Shown: piece after piece, positions 1 to 5,221 of the stretch
Numbering within the stretch: position 1 is the stretch's first letter
How the letters are laid out: each line of letters begins with the position of its first letter
Assembly (NCBI GenBank): GCA_039024295.1
Contig: JBCDIQ010000393.1
Location: forward strand, 1 to 5,221
Source of the DNA: JBCDIQ01 sp039024295
GTDB lineage: Bacteria > Bacteroidota > Bacteroidia > J057
Direction: 5' to 3'
DNA length: 5,221 nt
Program-made: the position numbers and the translations under genes
Notes under the pieces: model-generated
Told to the model about the DNA's origin: nothing
The model's input: only the letters and a program-made list of their open reading frames with translations
Database searches by the model: none

Positions 1-62
1 AGATGTATAAAACAGCCGAATTATTTGATTGCCCTAAATATTCACTCCTTCAAAGCTGAACT

Positions 63-788
63 ATGAATTTGCACGGTTTTTCATCCCCCTTGACCCATAT
101 AGCAGCTGGCCTGTTTGTCCTCTTTTCTTTTGGCACATTGTATGGACAACAGATTCCGGTCGAAGAGGAACTTACCAAATGGTTCTATGAAGAACGGTTT
201 ATCATTGCTGACCAAAACATGGATGCCCTGCTAGATAAACAAGAGTTGGTTTCCTTCCAGGAAGAGTTTGTTTACTACCTCCAAGGTAGAAACTATGAGC
301 TGACCGACAGAAATAAAGATGGTCGTCTCAGTTTTCGGGAAATGTATGCCCGCCGTGTATCAGAAGCCAACTTCCGTTACAAGATGGAAAACAGAAGGAT
401 CATAGAGCTCAAGGCCCGATATCCTCAACTAAAGACGCAACCGGTGGATTTCCTCAGGACAAGTCCTGCAATTGCGGCAGAATTATTCAGGAATTTCGTT
501 TGGCTATACTCAAATGAAGAAACTGCGAAAGCCCTATACACCGAAAAAACATGGACCTCCAAGCATCCAGATGTGCTGGTCGCACTTCAAAGAAATCTGA
601 GGTGGATGGTTTCTCGTCCAGCTGAAGCCCGAAATATTTATGCAAACCGTCAAGCTACCCGTGCACTGCCACAACTTTTGAGTTGGCGGGCAGATCATAA
701 AGTATTCATGCGAAAATATCCTACCCTGAATCCTATTTATGGACTCGGTTTCTTCCCTGAAGAAGTAAGGGTAAATTACTCTCGATAA
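63..788 (+). CDS. Exported EF-hand protein with C-terminal helical repeat region
   Basis: This 241-residue protein is predicted to be exported and to bind calcium; its biological role is unknown. An N-terminal signal peptide (hydrophobic core about residues 13-26) ends at LYG|QQ, with cleavage likely after residue 28. There is no lipobox cysteine, and the protein contains no cysteine at all, so it should be soluble in the periplasm or secreted. Two EF-hand loops are visible. Loop 1 (residues 50-61) has D50, N52, D54, D58 and E61, but alanine replaces the usual glycine at loop position 6. Loop 2 (residues 82-93) is canonical, with D82, N84, D86, G87, S90 and E93. The 21-residue spacing between loops fits a paired EF-hand unit. 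Residues 100-225 are charged, probably helical, and contain a degenerate 34-residue repeat. The ATG at 63 is the only start that includes the full signal peptide; no clear Shine-Dalgarno site precedes it. A strong terminator follows 20 bp downstream, so the gene probably ends its transcript. The EF-hands and export are well supported; the function is not recognised. Confidence 0.9.
   Translation: MNLHGFSSPLTHIAAGLFVLFSFGTLYGQQIPVEEELTKWFYEERFIIADQNMDALLDKQELVSFQEEFVYYLQGRNYELTDRNKDGRLSFREMYARRVSEANFRYKMENRRIIELKARYPQLKTQPVDFLRTSPAIAAELFRNFVWLYSNEETAKALYTEKTWTSKHPDVLVALQRNLRWMVSRPAEARNIYANRQATRALPQLLSWRADHKVFMRKYPTLNPIYGLGFFPEEVRVNYSR
465..668 (+). repeat. Degenerate 34-residue tandem repeat inside the EF-hand protein
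   Basis: Residues 135-168 and 169-202 of the EF-hand protein align without gaps at a 34-residue period. Nine positions are identical: P135/P169, L141/L175, R143/R177, N144/N178, W147/W181, S150/S184, A155/A189, Y159/Y193 and T165/T199. Several others are conservative (I/V, F/L, L/M, K/R twice, L/I). A third unit may start at P203, but its match is poor beyond the first few residues. The pattern P..(9)RN..W..S....A...Y suggests a two-helix repeat. It is seen only at protein level. The repeat is my own by-eye alignment and could be a weak coincidence between helices of similar composition. Confidence 0.5.
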
Positions 789-808
789 CTTATCGGTAAA
801 CATATACC

Positions 809-846
809 AAAATGCCTGCTCTTTTCGGAGCAGGCATTTTATTTTT
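809..846 (+). terminator. Intrinsic terminator after the EF-hand gene
   Basis: A perfect 13-bp inverted repeat (arm 809-821, arm 828-840) encloses the 6-base loop ttttcg. The core is GC-rich (GCCTGCTC pairing with GAGCAGGC), flanked by A4 on the left and T4 on the right. It is followed by ATTTTTA, giving an uninterrupted T tract apart from one A. It lies 20 bp after the stop codon of the EF-hand gene. Because the left flank is A-rich, the hairpin could in principle also work on the opposite strand. It separates the first gene from the downstream amidohydrolase pair, which therefore needs its own promoter within about 841-912. Confidence 0.92.
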
Positions 847-912
847 ATGAGTGAAGGTTTGGGAACATCAGCAATTACTGATTAGATTCATCCTTCCTTG
901 AACCAGAAGCTC

Positions 913-3900
913 ATGAGAAAATTCTATTTATTGTTTGCCATACTTTTATGGCTGGGAGGGATTCATGCCCAACAGCGTCAACCAAAAGTTAACTTAAGTG
1001 ACTCCCGTCCGGACATTAAGGTATTCACCCATGCTATGGTCCAGGTAGACCCCACCTTCGTCCTTGAAAATGCTACGATAGTGGTTCGGGAAGGAAAGAT
1101 TACCGCTATTGGAACTGGTATTTCCATCCCAGAGGATGCGGTAGAAATAGATTTATCGGGCAAGTGGATTTACCCTGCATTTATAGATGCCTGGTCTCAT
1201 CTGGGTGTCCCAAAAGTAAAAAGAGCTCCAAGGCCTCCCGGATCGCCTTCACAATTTCTCAGCTCCCGGAAGGGTCCCTACCACTGGAATGACGCAGTTA
1301 ATACCCACGAGGTAATCAGTGAGCAGTGGAAGGCAGATCCGAATGCCATTAAAAACCACCGTGCCCAGGGATTTGCAGTTGTACACGTAGCCCCAAACGA
1401 CGGAATCCTGAGAGGAAGTGGCGGCATTTTGCCCTTGCACGACCCTGCTGATGGCCCAAAATGGATAAATGACCAATTGGGCGGATACTTTTCGTTCAGA
1501 AAAGGTAGCTCGAACCAATCCTACCCCAGTTCCCTCATGGGGGCAATTGCCTTGATACGGCAGTTCTTACTAGATGTAGACCATTACAGACGGGCTTCAA
1601 AAGAGAATGGAATAGCAGCTGCAAACCTTTCCTTTGAAGCGTTTCTTTCCGTTAGAAACCAAAATGAACCCTTGTTTTTCGAAACAGGATCCTACCTGGA
1701 TGTGTTGCGGGCTTCGCAAATCAGCAAAGAATTCAGCCTGCCGCTTATTTATGTAACGAAGGGAGACAGCTATAGGAGAATTGAGGAAATACAACAGCTA
1801 CAGAGTCAATTGGTAGTTCCTGTTGCTTACCCGCAGGGATACGAACTTTCTGAAACTGCAGATACCCGAAATGTGAGCTTGGGTCAATTGAGGGCCTGGG
1901 ACCAGGCACCTGCTAATTTGGCTTTCCTGGCTCAGGCTGGCGTACCTTTTTCCATCACTATGCACGGCCTGAAGAAGCCAGGACAATTCATGGCCCACCT
2001 GAAGCAGGCAATGGCATTTGGCCTAACTGAGGAGCAGGTGCTAGCGGGGCTTACCACTACCCCGGCGAAATTGCTGGGGATTGATGACCAAACAGGTAGT
2101 TTGGAACAAGGTAAAATGGCCAATTTTTTCATCACAAATGAAAAACTCTTCAGGCCGGGGGCCAAAATTCATGAAGTCTATGTTCAGGGGGTTGCCTATC
2201 CGGTTGCTCCAGACGTAGACCAGGATGCGCGTGGCAGGTATGAAGGCAAAATCAATAGCCTTACCTATCGGTTCGAAATTGGGGGCTCACCTGGAAAGCC
2301 CAATATTTCCTGGTACCGGTCGGGGGATACCCTCAAAGGAAGCATTGTCATCAAGGACAACATCTTTGTCCTCACAGTCAATGACACAGCAAACGATCAA
2401 ACCTATTACCTCACCGCCCTCAAAACCGACAAAGGCCTCCGGGGCAGTGGGGAAAATGCGCAGGGGATACGGGTTTCATTTTTAGCTACTCAAACCCAGC
2501 AAAACAACTCTCAGGAAGAAGATCCCGGTTTGGGGAAGGTAAGAGATAACAACCCCCTGCCCACCGTTCATTTTCCTAATAAGGCCTATGGATGGGAGGC
2601 CTTGCCCGAAACAGATGATTACCTGATCCATGATGCAAACGTGTGGACCTGTACAGAAGATGGGCTTAAAATCGGGATAGATGTCCTGGTCAAAGATGGA
2701 AAGATTGCCGAAGTGGGTCCTAACCTTCAGGCTCCAGATGGTATTCGCCACATTGATGGCAAGGGCCTTCACTTGACACCCGGCATTATTGATGAACATT
2801 CCCACATCGCCATTTCAAGGGGTGTAAATGAGGGTACCCACTCAGTAACAGCAGAAGTCAGAATTGGAGATGTCATCAATCCCGAAGACATCAATATCTA
2901 TCGTCAGCTCGCCGGTGGGGTTACAACCTCTCAACTCCTCCACGGCTCTGCCAACCCCATCGGGGGCCAATCGGCCATCATCAAACTGAGGTGGGGACAA
3001 ACCCCTGAGGGCATGAAATTCGAAGGAGCTCCAGGCTTTATTAAGTTTGCCCTGGGAGAAAATGTAAAACAGAGCAATTGGGGTGGGCAATATAAGACCC
3101 GCTACCCGAAGACCCGGATGGGCGTGGAACAAATGATCCAGGATGCTTTCCGAGAAGCAAAGGATTATCGCAGGGCTTGGGAAGCATGGGAAAAATCGGG
3201 GAAAAAAGCAGGTACAACTGCTCCTAGAAGGGACCTTCAGCTCGATGCTCTGCTTGAGATTTTAGATGGGGTGAGGCACATCACCTGCCATTCCTATGTG
3301 CAGTCAGAAATAACCATGCTTATGCGCCTGGCAGAGTCCGAGGGATTTCGTATCAATACTTTCACCCATATTCTGGAAGGCTACAAAATAGCAGATAAAC
3401 TGGCGGCCCATGGGGCAACGGGTTCTACTTTTTCTGATTGGTGGGCCTATAAGTTGGAGGTAATGGATGCCATCCCCTACAACTCTGCCCTGATGCATGA
3501 ACAAGGGGTAAATGTTTGTGTAAACTCCGACGATGCCGAAATGGGTAGGCGCCTGAACCAGGAAGCTGCAAAGGCCATTCGCTATGGCGGGGTATCCGAA
3601 GAAGCTGCCCTTCGGATGGTCACCCTCAACCCTGCCAAAGCTTTGAAAATTGATCACCGTGTGGGGAGCATCGAAGTAGGGAAAGATGCTGATCTGGTAC
3701 TTTGGACCGACGAGCCCCTTTCTGTAAATGCTCGTGTACTGTATACCTGGATAGACGGCAAGCTGTACTTTGACCATGAAGTAGATGAAAAAATGCGTGA
3801 GGATCATCAGAAAGAAAAAGCCCGCCTCATCCAGAAAATGCGATCGAGTAAGGGTGGCAAATCGCCTGTTGGGGATCGCTCCCACCAACACTCTTATCAC

Positions 3901-3936
3901 TGTGACGATTTAGATGGGGGCTACTTGGACTATTGA
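913..3936 (+). CDS. Exported two-domain amidohydrolase (inactive N-terminal domain, intact C-terminal domain)
   Basis: This is a 1007-residue exported member of the imidazolonepropionase-like branch of the amidohydrolase superfamily, which contains metal-dependent hydrolases acting on amide or related bonds. The substrate is unknown. The signal peptide ends at IHA|QQ, with cleavage after residue 19. Domain 1 (about 25-440) has the family's N-terminal beta unit and a YPAFIDAWSH strand, but W94 replaces the first metal histidine. E257, T282 and H351 stand at other ligand positions, so it is probably inactive. Residues 441-567 form a beta-rich linker. Domain 2 (about 568-955) has an intact metal site: H629 and H631 (DEHSH), H793, H819 (THILEGY) and D873 (NSDD). 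K711 in the IKFALGEN stretch may be the bridging lysine. The tail carries H991, H993, H996 and C997. At about 1000 residues it is roughly twice the length of a single-domain relative, consistent with fusion of two copies. Export and size argue against the cytosolic histidine-degradation enzyme HutI. I chose the ATG at 913; an in-frame TTG at 898 would add five residues. Gene 3 follows after 47 bp, probably in the same operon. Confidence 0.93.
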   Translation: MRKFYLLFAILLWLGGIHAQQRQPKVNLSDSRPDIKVFTHAMVQVDPTFVLENATIVVREGKITAIGTGISIPEDAVEIDLSGKWIYPAFIDAWSHLGVPKVKRAPRPPGSPSQFLSSRKGPYHWNDAVNTHEVISEQWKADPNAIKNHRAQGFAVVHVAPNDGILRGSGGILPLHDPADGPKWINDQLGGYFSFRKGSSNQSYPSSLMGAIALIRQFLLDVDHYRRASKENGIAAANLSFEAFLSVRNQNEPLFFETGSYLDVLRASQISKEFSLPLIYVTKGDSYRRIEEIQQLQSQLVVPVAYPQGYELSETADTRNVSLGQLRAWDQAPANLAFLAQAGVPFSITMHGLKKPGQFMAHLKQAMAFGLTEEQVLAGLTTTPAKLLGIDDQTGSLEQGKMANFFITNEKLFRPGAKIHEVYVQGVAYPVAPDVDQDARGRYEGKINSLTYRFEIGGSPGKPNISWYRSGDTLKGSIVIKDNIFVLTVNDTANDQTYYLTALKTDKGLRGSGENAQGIRVSFLATQTQQNNSQEEDPGLGKVRDNNPLPTVHFPNKAYGWEALPETDDYLIHDANVWTCTEDGLKIGIDVLVKDGKIAEVGPNLQAPDGIRHIDGKGLHLTPGIIDEHSHIAISRGVNEGTHSVTAEVRIGDVINPEDINIYRQLAGGVTTSQLLHGSANPIGGQSAIIKLRWGQTPEGMKFEGAPGFIKFALGENVKQSNWGGQYKTRYPKTRMGVEQMIQDAFREAKDYRRAWEAWEKSGKKAGTTAPRRDLQLDALLEILDGVRHITCHSYVQSEITMLMRLAESEGFRINTFTHILEGYKIADKLAAHGATGSTFSDWWAYKLEVMDAIPYNSALMHEQGVNVCVNSDDAEMGRRLNQEAAKAIRYGGVSEEAALRMVTLNPAKALKIDHRVGSIEVGKDADLVLWTDEPLSVNARVLYTWIDGKLYFDHEVDEKMREDHQKEKARLIQKMRSSKGGKSPVGDRSHQHSYHCDDLDGGYLDY

Positions 3937-3983
3937 CACCTCCACATATCAGGCAGGATATTTTTTTAAAAACAAAAAAACCA
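3937..3983 (+). other. A/T-rich spacer and leader between the two amidohydrolase genes
   Basis: The 47-bp gap holds a T7 run (3961-3967) followed by an almost pure A stretch with two short C interruptions, running up to the ATG at 3984. No Shine-Dalgarno motif is present. A-rich leaders immediately before the start are common in Bacteroidota, where initiation depends little on Shine-Dalgarno pairing, so this stretch probably serves translation of the third gene. The short gap and lack of a strong hairpin support co-transcription with the gene upstream. Confidence 0.45.
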
Positions 3984-5221
3984 ATGAAAAAATTATACTA
4001 TATCATTTTTCTGACATCGTATGTCTATATTTTATGGCTTGGAAATTTATCGGCTCAATATGTCCCGGCACCTGGTAAGGTTTCTAAACTCCCTACTATT
4101 CTCACGGGAGGCACCCTCCACCTGGGTAATGGCTTGGCAGTCCAGGGAGACCTGGTAATAGATGGAAAAAAGATCGTCGCAGTAGGCCCGGACCAAACCA
4201 TTACTTACAAGCAGGCAATCAGCATTGATATTTCTGGTAAACATGTGTATCCAGGGTTTATCACTTTGGCTTCTACCCTAGGGCTGGAGGAAACAGAACA
4301 GGCAAATGCCACACGGGATGATCGTGAGACAGGTACCGTAAATCCTTCTGTTCGAGCACTGGTAGCGTACAATACAGATTCACATATTATCCCGACCATC
4401 CGTTGTAATGGAGTTCTCTTGGCACAAATCGCACCTGCCGGCGGGTTATTTTCAGGCACCTCCTCTGTGGTTCAATTAGATGCCTGGAACTATGAAGATG
4501 CCGTAATTAAAAGAGATGATGGGGTTTACATGAATTGGCCTTCAATGGAATTCTACCAGGCATGGTGGGCACCTCCTGTAGCCGAACAAAAGAAATCGGC
4601 AGAAAGAAAAATGAAAACATTAGAAGAATTTATTGAGGATGCAAAAGCGTATGCCAAAGCTAAAAAGTCAGCAACTCCTCCGGCAAATAACCCTTCACTG
4701 GAAGCAATGGTACCAGTAATTGAAGGCAAACGTAAATTATTCATCCGCGCCAATGGAGAAAAGCAAATCATTGCGGCAGCGGCCTTTACAGCTAAACACA
4801 GCATCAAAATGGTACTTGTGGGAGGTTTTGAATCCTATCTCCAGACTGATCTACTGAAGTCCTACAAAATCCCTGTGGTTTTGACCCGCACCCACAGACT
4901 TCCCCTGCGTGAAGACGATCCCGTGGACCTGCCGTTTCGCATCCCTTCCATCCTTGAAGCTGCTGGCATCACCTTTGCCTTTGAAACCGAGGACCACTGG
5001 AATGAGCGTAACTTATCTTACCAAGCGGGTACGGCAAGAGCTTATGGCTTAGATCCAGAATCGGCTGTAAAATCCCTCACCTCTTACCCAGCTCAAATTC
5101 TCGGGATAGATCATTTGTATGGAACCCTTGAAGCTGGTAAAAGTGCGACCCTGATTGTCACCGAAGGAGATGCGCTAGACATGATGAGTTCAACCGTGGA
5201 ACACGCATTTATCGACGGGAG
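3984..5221 (+). CDS. Exported amidohydrolase-like protein lacking metal ligands (3' end cut by window)
   Basis: The reading frame is open for 412 codons to the window edge. It ends in a stretch (VEHAFIDG) that normally lies near the C-terminus of this fold, so perhaps only a few tens of residues are missing. The signal peptide ends at LSA|QY, with cleavage after residue 24. The fold is recognisable by the N-terminal beta unit (about 38-92, ending in HVYPGFI), the SGTSSVVQLDAW strand region and the C-terminal TLEAGKSATLIV segment that closes the beta sandwich. The catalytic positions are all changed: the HxH pair is A96 and T98, and R255, G280 and E336 occupy the later His, His and Asp positions. 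It is therefore probably a pseudoenzyme, perhaps a structural or substrate-binding partner of the protein encoded 47 bp upstream. A lysine- and alanine-rich charged helix (about 202-229) precedes R255, as in related proteins. Automated annotation would probably call it simply 'amidohydrolase', which may overstate its activity. The ATG at 3984 is the start that gives a complete signal peptide. Confidence 0.9.
   Translation, partial: MKKLYYIIFLTSYVYILWLGNLSAQYVPAPGKVSKLPTILTGGTLHLGNGLAVQGDLVIDGKKIVAVGPDQTITYKQAISIDISGKHVYPGFITLASTLGLEETEQANATRDDRETGTVNPSVRALVAYNTDSHIIPTIRCNGVLLAQIAPAGGLFSGTSSVVQLDAWNYEDAVIKRDDGVYMNWPSMEFYQAWWAPPVAEQKKSAERKMKTLEEFIEDAKAYAKAKKSATPPANNPSLEAMVPVIEGKRKLFIRANGEKQIIAAAAFTAKHSIKMVLVGGFESYLQTDLLKSYKIPVVLTRTHRLPLREDDPVDLPFRIPSILEAAGITFAFETEDHWNERNLSYQAGTARAYGLDPESAVKSLTSYPAQILGIDHLYGTLEAGKSATLIVTEGDALDMMSSTVEHAFIDG

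Noticed and set aside
1..66. A possible tail of an upstream gene: frame 1 is open from the first base to a TGA at 64-66 that overlaps the ATG of the EF-hand gene, and frame 3 is open from an ATG at position 3 to a TGA at 57-59
   Set aside because: About 20 open codons are expected by chance, two frames compete, and neither translation is recognisable. Sequence upstream of the window would settle it.
854..861. AAGGTTTG as a Bacteroidota-type -7 promoter element (consensus TAnnTTTG) for the amidohydrolase genes
   Set aside because: The first consensus base is wrong and no TTG-type -33 element is found at the right distance upstream. A promoter is expected somewhere in 841-912, but I cannot place it.
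3304..3900. A 198-codon open frame on the minus strand, opposite gene 2
   Set aside because: It lies wholly antisense to the conserved C-terminal amidohydrolase domain. Its translation has no recognisable domain, and it is best explained as a shadow of the coding strand. The shorter antisense and out-of-frame ORFs across the window are rejected for the same reason.
913..3936. Naming the gene hutI (imidazolonepropionase)
   Set aside because: HutI is a cytosolic single-domain enzyme of about 400 residues. This protein is exported, about 1000 residues long and has two domains, and no other histidine-degradation gene is in the window.
3984..5221. Gene 3 as a decaying pseudogene because its catalytic residues are missing
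   Set aside because: The frame has no stop or frameshift over 412 codons, the signal peptide is intact and the fold landmarks are preserved. A non-catalytic functional protein fits better.

Overview
The window most likely comes from a member of the Bacteroidota. Three features suggest this. All three proteins have N-terminal export signals with cleavage just before glutamine (YG|QQ, HA|QQ, SA|QY). None of the starts has a clear Shine-Dalgarno sequence, and the third gene starts behind an A-rich leader. Large exported proteins combining degenerate and intact amidohydrolase domains are also familiar from this phylum. Base composition looks moderate (mid-40s % GC by eye, not counted). I cannot fix the class or genus.

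Layout, all genes on the + strand: (1) 63-788, an exported protein with two EF-hand calcium loops followed by a helical region with a degenerate 34-residue repeat. (2) 809-846, a strong intrinsic terminator with a perfect 13-bp stem, which isolates gene 1 from what follows. (3) 913-3936, a roughly 1007-residue exported double-amidohydrolase protein. Its N-terminal amidohydrolase-like domain has lost most metal ligands, a beta-rich linker follows, and its C-terminal domain keeps the full ligand set. (4) 3984-5221, a second exported amidohydrolase-like protein, cut by the window edge near its expected C-terminus, with every metal ligand position substituted. Genes 2 and 3 are 47 bp apart with no convincing terminator between them, so they are probably co-transcribed.

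The most notable point is that genes 2 and 3 encode three copies of the same fold, only one of which looks catalytically competent. Lining up the metal-ligand positions of the three domains by eye gives: intact H629/H631/H793/H819/D873 in the C-terminal domain of gene 2; W94/H96/E257/T282/H351 in its N-terminal domain; and A96/T98/R255/G280/E336 in gene 3. A reasonable inference is that one active domain works in the periplasm with inactive paralogous domains serving structural or substrate-binding roles. The substrate cannot be read from the sequence. There are no RNA genes, mobile elements, CRISPR arrays or gene-free stretches above 300 bases.
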